22,965 nucleotides of DNA from DAIOSQ01 sp036752465. GTDB lineage: Bacteria > Pseudomonadota > Gammaproteobacteria > Legionellales > Legionellaceae. The translations under genes and the position numbers were made by a program. The stretch covers positions 1 through 22,965 of the forward strand of contig DAIOSQ010000013.1 in assembly GCA_036752465.1 (NCBI GenBank), written 5' to 3'. Under the pieces are notes generated by a model. That model was not told the DNA's origin, searched no databases, and saw nothing but the letters and a program-made list of their open reading frames with translations. Shown one piece after another: positions 1 through 7,675 of this stretch; within the stretch, counting starts at the first letter, position 1, and every line of letters starts with the position of its first letter.

Positions 1-339
1 CAGCTGTTCACTATTTTCAATGGTAGGAATGTGGTGCACAATGATTTTGTGTTCCGCCACTGCCAGTGCAGTTGCCTGACCGATACAGTTGACCTGAAGT
101 GTTTCTGGCCATATAGCAGCCAGATGCGGAGTAACATAATGTGCAACCGCATTGGCACTGGTAAAAATCACTTGGTCGACGGCCGTTAAAGGATATGGGG
201 TGTAATTGTTCAATGGTTGAATCTGTATTGCAGGCAATTCAACTGCTCGGCCGCCATTCTGGCTAATTATAGCGCAAAGTGAGCTATTTTGGTGAATTGG
301 TCTTGTGTTTAATACGCGCAAACCATGCAAATTAATCAT
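1..339 (-). CDS. hemD: Uroporphyrinogen-III synthase, N-terminal part (runs off the window)
   Basis: HemD closes and rearranges hydroxymethylbilane to uroporphyrinogen III, the step after HemC in cytoplasmic heme synthesis. I translated 113 codons from the ATG at 339-337; the C-terminal half lies beyond base 1. Visible family features are an opening strand LRVLNTRP, the segment GGRAVELPAIQI, the strand and turn VIFTSANAV, and the stretch IGQATA followed by PTIENSEQL. These fit the first domain and the hinge into the second domain of HemD. The start codon overlaps the hemC stop as ATGA, so the two are translationally coupled, as in the usual hemCD order. The track had no ORF here because the gene is open at the window edge. 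Identity is confident because both sequence and neighbour agree. Confidence 0.9.
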   Translation of the reverse strand, partial: MINLHGLRVLNTRPIHQNSSLCAIISQNGGRAVELPAIQIQPLNNYTPYPLTAVDQVIFTSANAVAHYVTPHLAAIWPETLQVNCIGQATALAVAEHKIIVHHIPTIENSEQL

Positions 340-1259
340 GGAATAGACTTGAGCATGGTAAGCGCTCCTTGTGCAATTAGACTTTGTGCGCAGCTGACAG
401 CTGCCATGGTTGCCTCACTCCATTTGGCCATTTGCTCGGTTTGTAGAGTGGTTTGCCCGTCGGGTGCGGTAACTTTGGCGCGTATGCGTAACATGCTAGC
501 CGAGATAGGTTCACAAAAAGCTGCCAATGGCGTGTGGCAATTACCTCCCAGGGCAGCATTGATTGCACGTTCGGCTTCGATACAAATAGCCGTCTCTGGA
601 TCGTGTAAAGGCCGCAATAGCTTTTGTATGAGGATATCACCCGACCTACACTCTATACCCAAAGCGCCTTGCCCGCATGCCGGGAGTAACTGGGTGTCAG
701 AAAAAATCTCTTGGATCATATGATCTAGTTGCATACGTACCATGCCAGCCACGGCAAGCACGATTGCATCGAATCGTCCTTGCGCGAGCTGTTGCAAGCG
801 GCTATGAATATTGCCACGCAGGGTTTTAATCTGTAGGTCGGGACGCAGACTTAATAGTTGAGATTGTCGTCGCAAGCTTGAAGTACCAATGACTGCGCCT
901 GCTGGTAAGTTGGCAAATGTCGTATGGTGGTTGCACACCAACGCGTCCATTGGATTGTCACGCTTGAGGATGCTTGTAAGTTGTAGGCCGGGTGGTAAGG
1001 TCGTGGGTACATCTTTCATGGAGTGTACCGCAATATCCGCTTTGTTTTGTAGCAATGCCTCTTCCAATTCTTTTACAAACAAACCCTTGTTGCCAATTGT
1101 CTGCAGTTTATCTTTGAGGAATTGATCGCCGCTGGTTGTCATCGGTAATAATTTGACTTGCAGATTTGGCCATAACAGCCGCAATTGATCACTGACAAAA
1201 GTCGCTTGCCAAAGTGCCAATGGACTATTGCGAGTAGCGATGCGCATGATTATTTGCAT
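336..1259 (-). CDS. hemC: Porphobilinogen deaminase (hydroxymethylbilane synthase)
   Basis: HemC polymerises four porphobilinogens into hydroxymethylbilane in the cytoplasm. The protein carries RIATRNSPLALWQA at its N-terminus, TTSGD, the active-site segment DIAVHSMKDVP, SSLRRQ, LRGN and the cofactor segment GGNCHTP. Starting at base 1259, the catalytic Asp is residue 83 and the dipyrromethane-binding Cys is residue 241, one off the E. coli positions 84 and 242. That is why I chose this start, giving 307 residues. Other starts are possible: ATG at 1247, or ATG at 1301, which has a GGAG about 10 bases upstream but would add an 18-residue extension unusual for the family. It is followed by hemD with a 4-base overlap and is divergent from dsbB. 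The gene looks intact. Confidence 0.96.
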   Translation of the reverse strand: MQIIMRIATRNSPLALWQATFVSDQLRLLWPNLQVKLLPMTTSGDQFLKDKLQTIGNKGLFVKELEEALLQNKADIAVHSMKDVPTTLPPGLQLTSILKRDNPMDALVCNHHTTFANLPAGAVIGTSSLRRQSQLLSLRPDLQIKTLRGNIHSRLQQLAQGRFDAIVLAVAGMVRMQLDHMIQEIFSDTQLLPACGQGALGIECRSGDILIQKLLRPLHDPETAICIEAERAINAALGGNCHTPLAAFCEPISASMLRIRAKVTAPDGQTTLQTEQMAKWSEATMAAVSCAQSLIAQGALTMLKSIP

Positions 1260-1407
1260 GACTATTGTGACTGAGTTGGATGAACGGTTATCATACCACA
1301 TTTAAGGTCAACTCCAGCAGAAGAATCGTCAGAGTAGCTTTCTCGCTCGCAACGCTTCATAACCGGACTTAAATCGAAATCAACGATAGCATATATGGTG
1401 CTTTGAC

Positions 1408-1899
1408 ATGAGTAAAAATCATTACAAATCTTCGCAGCTCATGCTGTTGCTGCTCACCCTTTGCGTGCTTTGTGTCGTATTTTATTTGCAATATTATGAG
1501 CGCTTACAGCCCTGTTCTTTATGCGTGATGCAACGGTGTTGTGCAGGGATTTTTGTAATACTAACTATACTAAATCTTTGTCTTGACAGTAGACGTTGGG
1601 CTTTGCGCTTAACGTTGTTACAAATTTTGACTATGGGCTTAGGCAGTCTATTTGCGCTTAGACAACTGTGGTTACAAGCGCTGCCCCCAGGCGAGATCGC
1701 AGCTTGTTTACCAGATTTTTCTATGATGATACGTTATTTTCCCTGGCAGGTTGTGTTAAAAACCATGTTTTGGGGAAGCAGTACTTGCGGAGAAGTAACG
1801 TGGATATTTTGGGGGTTGTCCATGGCTGCTTGGTCTTTGTTTTATTTTTTGTTGAATGGCTGTTTTTGCTTGTGGTTATGGATATGCATACTGATTTGA
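1408..1899 (+). CDS. dsbB: Disulfide bond formation protein DsbB
   Basis: DsbB is an inner-membrane protein that reoxidises periplasmic DsbA and passes electrons to quinone. This 163-residue protein has four hydrophobic segments (about 10-27, 43-60, 66-88 and 130-150). The first periplasmic loop holds the CSLC redox pair (C36, C39). The second holds C100 and C127, matching the spacing of the second catalytic pair in E. coli DsbB. The motif QPCSLCVMQR is characteristic. The last 13 residues after the fourth helix are a further hydrophobic Cys/Trp-rich tail, which is a little unusual. No strong Shine-Dalgarno sequence precedes the ATG. It is transcribed away from hemC and converges on the kinase-like gene, with about 40 bases between the stops. 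Confidence 0.93.
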   Translation: MSKNHYKSSQLMLLLLTLCVLCVVFYLQYYERLQPCSLCVMQRCCAGIFVILTILNLCLDSRRWALRLTLLQILTMGLGSLFALRQLWLQALPPGEIAACLPDFSMMIRYFPWQVVLKTMFWGSSTCGEVTWIFWGLSMAAWSLFYFLLNGCFCLWLWICILI

Positions 1900-1940
1900 C
1901 TGGACTCAGGCGTAGCTTGCTGGCCGCGGTGTAAATGATT

Positions 1941-4900
1941 CTAGAAGTCATCGCGTTCAAATGGCGTTTGGGATGGTATCGGGTCACTGGTTTTCGGATC
2001 AATTATGGCGGCTAATTCATTTTTTAAAATTTGGTTGGCAAGGCGCGCGCGCATATCTGGTGATAGGTAGGGTGCTAGCTGATCAAGACTTTCCTTATTT
2101 TGTATGATTTCGTATAAATTTTGTTCGACTACGGTTAGGATACGGTCTTTTTGTACGGTGGTGACGTTTTTGTTGGCCAGCAGTTGTCGCAACTGGCTAA
2201 TGTTGCCTGATCTGATGATATTTGGTGATTGGGCGATAACGGTATCGAGCAAATTTTCCTGATTAGCTGCATTTAACAGTTGATGTAATCGCAACACACT
2301 GCTCATATTATTGACCAATTCAAGAAATTGAGATCTTTTTTGCAGGTAAAAAGCATCACGGCAAGCGTCTTCCAGGTCAGCAAACTCATCTATGGTATGC
2401 ACTAAATGCATATAATCAGAATCATTGCGGGCCAAAAAATGTAAATTATTGCCAATCTCTCTGCGCAGCAGTGCTAAGTCTGCTGGCGTCTTGCTAAGTT
2501 GCGATAGGGTTAACGCGCTGATTTTACAGAGTGCCTCGACCCCCTTTTCTGGTAATCTTGCTGCGATATCACAAAAATCTTCTGCGGTTTGAATAATGCT
2601 AGGCAAAAAGCCTGGCAGATGTTTTTCGTTAAACGCCTGATATATTTTTCGACGATATTGCATGTCTGTGGCAGCGGGAAACGCATCTAGCAGTTGTAAA
2701 AAATCCTGTTTGGTTTTTATCAGTGGAGCGAGCGCATTTAAAAGTGGAATGAAAGTGTGGGGGGTGATACTGCCGGTAATTAATAGACGTATTAATTTTT
2801 CGCGATCTGTTATAACTTGCGCCAAGTGCATCTGTTTTGTCAGTTCAGCGTGCTGTTCTTGCGGAAACATCGCAAATAATTGGCTGATCCCCGATATGAT
2901 ATGTGCTTCGCCATGCTGCCCTATGATGGTCGGTAAACGTGGGCCTATTGTATCTAATATTCTTCTCATGTCATCATGGCTGCTTGATGAGAGAATGCTC
3001 TCGAGATCAAAAATAGTCTTAATGCTGTCAATGAGCGTTTGTTCCGGGATTGCGCTTATGAGGTACGGATGCAGCGTATCATTGAAGGTGAGCAATAAGA
3101 AATTAAGATTTGCCATGATATCGCCTTGGGAAATGATCTCACCTAGGCTAATGGGGCTATGTTGCATGATCAGCGTGAATGCTTCGGCTGGAAGTTGTTG
3201 CAGCATCCAAAGATCATGGATGTGGTGCACACTTGCACTGAGCATTGGTTGGATGCGCTGCAAACACATATCTTGCTTATCGTGGTTGGCTAGTTGTTGC
3301 CACATTTTTATTAGAGCATGGGGTTGGAGTGTTGAGAGATCAAGCATGGATAGCAGGTACTCACAAGAATTTTGAGGTGCTTCTGTTAGTAAATAAGTTA
3401 TCGCGGGTAGCATGTCAACGGTGACTGGTTGTGCCGGCAAGTTGGGTAAAACGACGCGCAATATGCTCTCTTGGAGACTGTCGCTGGGTAGCAAAGAAAA
3501 TATATCTAAAAGGTTCTCCAGCGATTGAATGCTGTTGTTGATGGATGCTTGGTGATCTTGATAATAGCGGTTTTTGAGTGAAGGATAGTCTTGCAGCAAT
3601 TGCAATAATTGCAGATGTTCGCTGGGCGTGCTCAGTTGCTGCAGATTGCTGATCAATTCGAGATAGGTACGTACCATAGCTAATTGCGGGCGCTGTGCAG
3701 GGTCGTCCGCAACAGCTTGGGTGATCAGGGCCATTAAGACGAGACCTTGTTCTGATGAGAATATATTATGCTGAAAGTTTGGGCTTTGTGAGAGGTCTTT
3801 AAGCTTGCATTGGGTGAGGAATTGATAGAGATTTTTTCCCAACAAGTAGACGTGCATCGCCTCGGCTAAAAATGGCTTTGTTGCAAGCATCTCTGGGGCG
3901 AGTAAATATTGGGTTTCTATCATCTGGTTGATTCTTGGGTCGATATAGCGCTGTTCCGTCGCACTTGTTCCAATTAAAAGTACGGTGGTAATAAACGACT
4001 TGGTATCGGCTAAATGCAAATGGTTGTGCTCATCCAGCAGCCAATTGGTATTTTTAGGGTCGGGAAAAGCACAACCTGATTGTTGCATTGTCATGAAAGT
4101 GTTGGCCATTTCGATATAGATAGTCAATGCAGATGTTAGTCTTTGCTGGTCATCTGCGATGGTTTTTGCGAAGGTTTCAAGATTATCCCTAGGGCAGTAG
4201 TCGGTGACGAGCAATCCACAAGTTACTTTTTCAGCAAGGTGGATATGCTCAAATGTTGCTTGCCTTTCCGCATACACCGGGGTTATCACATCCGGCATAT
4301 GTTGACGCAACATTCGTTCAGCACGTTTCGGCGTATGGAGTCGATATTCTAGCTTGAGAACTTTATATGTGTCATCGCGAAGGCGCTTGACCAAGAAGTT
4401 GGTGGCATTGCCACCGCCTAAGGAGACCAATGTATGCGTACGCAGGAAAGCCTCAAAGGCCGTTTTTTCAAGCGGATTATCTAAATCGTTGAATAGTTTT
4501 TCGAGTGGGGGCGAGCTATTTTTTGCCTTTAATCTCGGGCCAGACAAGAGGGTCATTAGGTGCACTATTTTTTCTGGTGACATCTTAGCAACTAGCTCGT
4601 CTATAGAATCAAACGCACATGAGCGTGATCCTGGATCGATATTTTCGTGCTGTTTGCGCAACTCAAGAAACAGTGTTTGGTGAATTTGTATGGCGAAATC
4701 GGTTAACACGGTATAGACTCTGGCGTCATATTTGTCTTGCAGATTCTGGCTGGTGTTTTCGATGGTTGCTAATATTGTCAACCGTTCTTCGCGACTACTT
4801 GCTTGGTTGTATTGGTCAATCAGTGCATTGATGGTGTCAATATCGCTGTTTATTGCAGCCACAATGCTGGCTTTTAGCTGTGGCACCGTCGCCACATGAC

Positions 4901-4946
4901 CTATGTGGTTAAAAGTTTCTGCATGTTGGTCTATAGGTTGCTGCAC
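1941..4946 (-). CDS. Eukaryotic-like (Hanks-type) protein kinase with long helical-repeat C-terminus, candidate secreted effector
   Basis: This 1001-residue protein starts at a GTG. The kinase domain covers about residues 170-432: a glycine-rich loop LGGGNATNF (176-184), VLK with the likely ATP lysine K198, a probable helix-C Glu (E210), and a hinge LLVTDYCPRDN (245-255). The catalytic loop is FPDPKNTN (294-301), aligning with HRDxKxxN and keeping D296, K298 and N301. LADTK (312-316) keeps the metal Asp (D314), and APE is exact at 350-352. YLLGKNLYQFLT resembles helix F, and DPAQRP resembles subdomain XI. The HRD His-Arg is replaced by Phe-Pro, and DFG reads DTK. Residues 430-985 are all-helical, with recurring degenerate units containing LP or FP turns. 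There is no signal peptide or membrane segment. Secretion by a Dot/Icm-type system is inferred from family habit and the ankyrin neighbour, not shown. Confidence 0.8.
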   Translation of the reverse strand: MQQPIDQHAETFNHIGHVATVPQLKASIVAAINSDIDTINALIDQYNQASSREERLTILATIENTSQNLQDKYDARVYTVLTDFAIQIHQTLFLELRKQHENIDPGSRSCAFDSIDELVAKMSPEKIVHLMTLLSGPRLKAKNSSPPLEKLFNDLDNPLEKTAFEAFLRTHTLVSLGGGNATNFLVKRLRDDTYKVLKLEYRLHTPKRAERMLRQHMPDVITPVYAERQATFEHIHLAEKVTCGLLVTDYCPRDNLETFAKTIADDQQRLTSALTIYIEMANTFMTMQQSGCAFPDPKNTNWLLDEHNHLHLADTKSFITTVLLIGTSATEQRYIDPRINQMIETQYLLAPEMLATKPFLAEAMHVYLLGKNLYQFLTQCKLKDLSQSPNFQHNIFSSEQGLVLMALITQAVADDPAQRPQLAMVRTYLELISNLQQLSTPSEHLQLLQLLQDYPSLKNRYYQDHQASINNSIQSLENLLDIFSLLPSDSLQESILRVVLPNLPAQPVTVDMLPAITYLLTEAPQNSCEYLLSMLDLSTLQPHALIKMWQQLANHDKQDMCLQRIQPMLSASVHHIHDLWMLQQLPAEAFTLIMQHSPISLGEIISQGDIMANLNFLLLTFNDTLHPYLISAIPEQTLIDSIKTIFDLESILSSSSHDDMRRILDTIGPRLPTIIGQHGEAHIISGISQLFAMFPQEQHAELTKQMHLAQVITDREKLIRLLITGSITPHTFIPLLNALAPLIKTKQDFLQLLDAFPAATDMQYRRKIYQAFNEKHLPGFLPSIIQTAEDFCDIAARLPEKGVEALCKISALTLSQLSKTPADLALLRREIGNNLHFLARNDSDYMHLVHTIDEFADLEDACRDAFYLQKRSQFLELVNNMSSVLRLHQLLNAANQENLLDTVIAQSPNIIRSGNISQLRQLLANKNVTTVQKDRILTVVEQNLYEIIQNKESLDQLAPYLSPDMRARLANQILKNELAAIIDPKTSDPIPSQTPFERDDF

Positions 4947-4951
4947 GGTGT

Positions 4952-4956
4952 CACCT
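4952..4956 (-). promoter_or_regulatory. Ribosome binding site that fixes the GTG start of the kinase-like gene
   Basis: On the minus strand AGGTG lies 5 bases before the GTG at 4946-4944. The site overlaps the TGA stop of the ankyrin gene (4958-4956), so ribosomes finishing that gene would terminate on it. The first in-frame ATG is about 120 codons further in, and starting there would remove a well-formed N-terminal region. This supports the GTG start and translational coupling. Confidence 0.6.
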
Positions 4957-5906
4957 CATCGAGTGTGTACTTTTTCCGCGGCGGATAGGGCAGTGATTGC
5001 CGTGCGATTTTTGCTTTGCTCGGCTAGTTTTTTCGCGGTTAGTCCTTCGTGGTCAGTTGCTACTAAATCATGACTATGCACGATACAATCATCTAATACA
5101 GCTTGGTCGCTAATGTATTGCGCAGCATAATGCAAGGCGTTTTGTTGGTTGCAATCACAGAGCTCACTGACACCTGCAATAGACAATAAATTGGTTATGA
5201 TGTTTGACTCTTGATTGAGTATAGCCAGATGAATCGGGTAGTGTGAGTTTTTATTGGCCTGGAATGCCAGGGTTTTGTGGCTTGCCAAGGTTTCTTGCAA
5301 CAAGGCCACAAAACCGTGCTGTGCCATGAAATGACAGATATTGTTGTCGTAGCGATCGGACTGTGTTGGATCGGCGGTATGCTTGAGTAAAATTTGGAAG
5401 ATCCGCTCTCTTATCAAGAGGTTACTCATATCTAGGTATGGCGGCTGTAATACCAGATGGATAGCTAAGGCCAAATTATCATTAACAAGATTGGCATCTG
5501 CACCTAAAGCCAGCAGCGTGAGCACAGTATGATAATGACCACGTGTGGCAGCCAAATGCAATGGAGTCATGCCGCCGGCACTTTTTTGATTGCATGCGCT
5601 AGCATCAACTCCAGGCAGTGAGGTTAGAAAATATTGATAGCCTTGATAAGCAGCATATTGCAGCGTGCTCATGTTGTGAAAGGCTGCTATTTTTTGATCT
5701 GGGGAGTTGGGCTGATGTTCTGGTAAGAAAATATCCAGATAATCTTTTGCCAGACGAAGTAGAGCCGCATAATCACCGCCGGCATCTGCAGATATTTGTT
5801 GTAAACACCAGGTATGGAGCGTGTGATAATTTTTTTCACTGGCTTGATTGGGATCAATCGCTAGTTTTTGGCACAAGGCATTAAAAGGGATATGGGGAGT
5901 TGGCAT
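4956..5906 (-). CDS. Ankyrin-repeat protein, candidate effector
   Basis: This 316-residue soluble protein has no signal peptide. Residues 1-75 are helical and unassigned. Ankyrin units follow from about residue 79: STLQYAAYQGY, then a near-consensus unit GMTPLHLAATRGH...LLALGADANL (112-140), a divergent unit (143-180), DNNICHFMAQHG (188-198), YPIHLAILNQ (223-232), NALHYAAQYI (256-265) and a last half-repeat DHEGLTAKKLA (285-295). Ankyrin repeats bind proteins and are common in effectors of Legionella, Coxiella and relatives. It is the first gene of a two-gene unit: the kinase-like gene starts 9 bases after its stop. A good promoter lies upstream, but the ATG at 5906 has only a weak ribosome binding site. 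It has no evident enzymatic domain, so a scaffold or targeting role for its partner is only inferred. Confidence 0.85.
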   Translation of the reverse strand: MPTPHIPFNALCQKLAIDPNQASEKNYHTLHTWCLQQISADAGGDYAALLRLAKDYLDIFLPEHQPNSPDQKIAAFHNMSTLQYAAYQGYQYFLTSLPGVDASACNQKSAGGMTPLHLAATRGHYHTVLTLLALGADANLVNDNLALAIHLVLQPPYLDMSNLLIRERIFQILLKHTADPTQSDRYDNNICHFMAQHGFVALLQETLASHKTLAFQANKNSHYPIHLAILNQESNIITNLLSIAGVSELCDCNQQNALHYAAQYISDQAVLDDCIVHSHDLVATDHEGLTAKKLAEQSKNRTAITALSAAEKVHTR

Positions 5907-5941
5907 AGGCTTGTCTCAATGGTTACAGCCAAAAAATCAAA

Positions 5942-5970
5942 TTGTCTTGTAGATCATTATAGAGTAAGAT
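5942..5970 (+). promoter_or_regulatory. Sigma70-type promoter of tgt
   Basis: TTGTCT (5942-5947), a 17-base spacer and TAAGAT (5965-5970) match the sigma70 consensus at 4 of 6 positions in each box with ideal spacing. The start site would be near 5977, leaving a short leader to the ATG at 6003. It overlaps the oppositely oriented promoter of the ankyrin/kinase unit. Confidence 0.4.
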
Positions 5971-5985
5971 GCAAACCTTTTCCAA
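5956..5985 (-). promoter_or_regulatory. Sigma70-type promoter of the ankyrin/kinase operon
   Basis: Read on the minus strand there is a -35-like TTGGAA (5985-5980), an 18-base spacer and a perfect -10 TATAAT (5961-5956). Transcription would begin near 5949, about 43 bases before the ankyrin start codon. The -10 lies inside the spacer of a divergent promoter for tgt, so the two would compete for RNA polymerase. Confidence 0.5.
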
Positions 5986-6002
5986 AATATGCTGATAGCC
6001 GC

Positions 6003-7160
6003 ATGCCTGATTCTTTTTGTGAAATTTTACACCATCACGCGCATACAAAAGCTAGGGTTGCAAAAATAACAACACCTCATGGGGTGTTTTTGACACCTGT
6101 TTTTATGCCAGTAGGCACACGTGCAGCGGTAAACAACATGACACCGCAAGAATTATTGGCTGCAGATACACAAATTATTCTGGGCGGAAATACCTATCAT
6201 ATGTTATGTGCACCTGGCATGGAGGTGATCGAACGTGCTGGCGGTATGCATCCTTTTATGGGCTGGCACGGGCCCATGTTGACAGACAGTGGAGGTTTTC
6301 AGGTTTTTAGTTTGTCGAAAAATAACAAAATTTGCACCATTGATGATGAAGGGGCCCATTTCATGGTACCAGAATCTTCAAAGATGATTCATATGACCCC
6401 TGTTATGTCACTGCAGACACAAAAAATTATCGGGGCAGACATCATCATGGCTTTTGATCAATGTACCCCGGATGATGCTACCCATCATAGTGTTTTGCAG
6501 ATCATGCATCGAACCCATCGTTGGCTTGAGCAATCCTGTGACTATCATGCGCGATCCCCCACTTCAATTTATGCTGCCAAACAAGCATTATTTGGGATCA
6601 TTCAAGGGGGCGTTTACCCTGATTTGCGACGGGAAAGTGCTGAATTTGTGATCGCTATGGAGACTGATGGCGTTGCTATTGGTGGAGAAACCATTGGTTT
6701 TGATATGCTCAAAACTGTTGAGGTGATACGATGGGTCTGGGACATGCTGCCTGCGCATAAACCGAGATATACTATGGGTGTCGGGATGTCACCACAAGAC
6801 TTATTAGATGTGGTGCGTGAGGGTATTGATATGTTTGATTGCGTAGCGCCGACTCGCAACGCACGTCACGGGGCATTGTATTGCGGTAGAGTAGTGCGCG
6901 ATGGGCATTGGTTGCGCTTTGAGAGTGATGAAGAGCACGGTCGTATCCAAATTAAAAAAGCATGTTTTGCCGAAGATATGCAACCAGTGATGGTGGACTG
7001 TGGTTGTTATACCTGCTTGCATGTGTCGCGTGCTAGGTTGCATCATCTTTTTAAACAAAAAGCGCCATTGTTTACCGCATTGGCGAGTATCCACAATATT
7101 CATGTACTACATGCTGTTTGTGATAGTATGCGTGAGTTAATCATAGCCGAAAGCGGTTAA
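6003..7160 (+). CDS. tgt: tRNA-guanine transglycosylase, variant recognition loop
   Basis: Tgt exchanges guanine 34 of GUN-anticodon tRNAs for a queuosine precursor. With the start at 6003 the protein has 385 residues. Conserved parts are the N-terminal TPVFMPVGT, TDSGGFQVFSL with catalytic D95, FDQC (D152), FGIIQGG (Q201), GIDMFDC with nucleophile D279, and PTRNARHG. The zinc site is C333, C335, C338 and H364. The base-recognition loop, GGLAVGE in E. coli, reads GGETIGF (227-233), losing the Leu-Ala and the Glu. About 15 extra residues lie between PTRNARHG and the zinc site. The N-terminus (EILHHHAHTKARV) and C-terminus (HHLF...SIHN) recall chlamydial Tgt. Queuine rather than preQ1 as substrate is inferred. 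The ORF can be extended upstream to 5868, but that part resembles nothing in the family and would cover the promoters. Confidence 0.92.
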   Translation: MPDSFCEILHHHAHTKARVAKITTPHGVFLTPVFMPVGTRAAVNNMTPQELLAADTQIILGGNTYHMLCAPGMEVIERAGGMHPFMGWHGPMLTDSGGFQVFSLSKNNKICTIDDEGAHFMVPESSKMIHMTPVMSLQTQKIIGADIIMAFDQCTPDDATHHSVLQIMHRTHRWLEQSCDYHARSPTSIYAAKQALFGIIQGGVYPDLRRESAEFVIAMETDGVAIGGETIGFDMLKTVEVIRWVWDMLPAHKPRYTMGVGMSPQDLLDVVREGIDMFDCVAPTRNARHGALYCGRVVRDGHWLRFESDEEHGRIQIKKACFAEDMQPVMVDCGCYTCLHVSRARLHHLFKQKAPLFTALASIHNIHVLHAVCDSMRELIIAESG

Positions 7161-7181
7161 TGCACATAAATAGGAGATCAT

Positions 7182-7673
7182 ATGATTTTAATAAAAACAT
7201 CTAAAGGGGACATTAAACTTACCTTAGATGAGGCTTCTGCGCCAGAAACAGTGGCAAATTTTCTGCAATATAGCCGTGATGGGTTTTATAATGACACCAT
7301 TTTTCACCGGGTAATTGATGGCTTTATGATACAAGGCGGTGGCTTGACTGCAGATATGCAAACCAAAGCCACCCAAAAAGCAGTTAAAAATGAAGCAAAA
7401 AACGCCAAAAAAAATACCCGAGGAACCATTGCTATGGCCAGGACCATGGATCCGCACTCAGCAACAGCACAATTTTTTATTAATGTTGCCGACAATGCAT
7501 TTTTAAATCACAGCAGTGAAACCCCGCAGGGATATGGATATTGTGTATTTGGTGAAGTGTCCGAGGGCATGGATGTGGTCGATCATATAGCTAAAGTCAA
7601 GACTGGCCAACGGCTAGGCCATGGCGATGTGCCGTTGGAAGATATCATGATTCATAGCATCACCGAGGTATAA
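7182..7673 (+). CDS. ppiB: Cytoplasmic peptidyl-prolyl cis-trans isomerase, cyclophilin type (PpiB-like)
   Basis: This 163-residue cyclophilin catalyses proline isomerisation during folding. FHRVIDGFMIQGG (41-53) contains the catalytic Arg43 and Gln51, and ATAQFFIN and YCVFGEV are the usual later motifs. The length matches E. coli PpiB (164), and there is no signal peptide, so it is cytoplasmic rather than the periplasmic PpiA type. A strong ribosome binding site, AGGAG, lies 7 bases before the ATG. It starts 21 bases after the tgt stop and ends 2 bases before the tsaC start codon, so it is likely cotranscribed with both. Confidence 0.95.
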   Translation: MILIKTSKGDIKLTLDEASAPETVANFLQYSRDGFYNDTIFHRVIDGFMIQGGGLTADMQTKATQKAVKNEAKNAKKNTRGTIAMARTMDPHSATAQFFINVADNAFLNHSSETPQGYGYCVFGEVSEGMDVVDHIAKVKTGQRLGHGDVPLEDIMIHSITEV

Positions 7674-7675
7674 GC

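Noticed and set aside
1668..1934. An 88-residue plus-strand frame overlapping the end of dsbB, as a possible frameshift continuation.
   Set aside because: The dsbB frame keeps both catalytic cysteine pairs and its fourth helix to the stop, so no frameshift is needed.
2662..3375. A 237-residue open frame on the plus strand opposite the kinase-like gene.
   Set aside because: It has the Cys/Ser/Met-rich composition typical of antisense shadows, no ribosome binding site, and no domain, while the minus-strand frame has clear kinase motifs.
5868..6002. Upstream extension of tgt by 45 residues.
   Set aside because: The extension matches no Tgt N-terminus, covers both promoters and overlaps the ankyrin gene start. 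The ATG at 6003 gives the expected family length.
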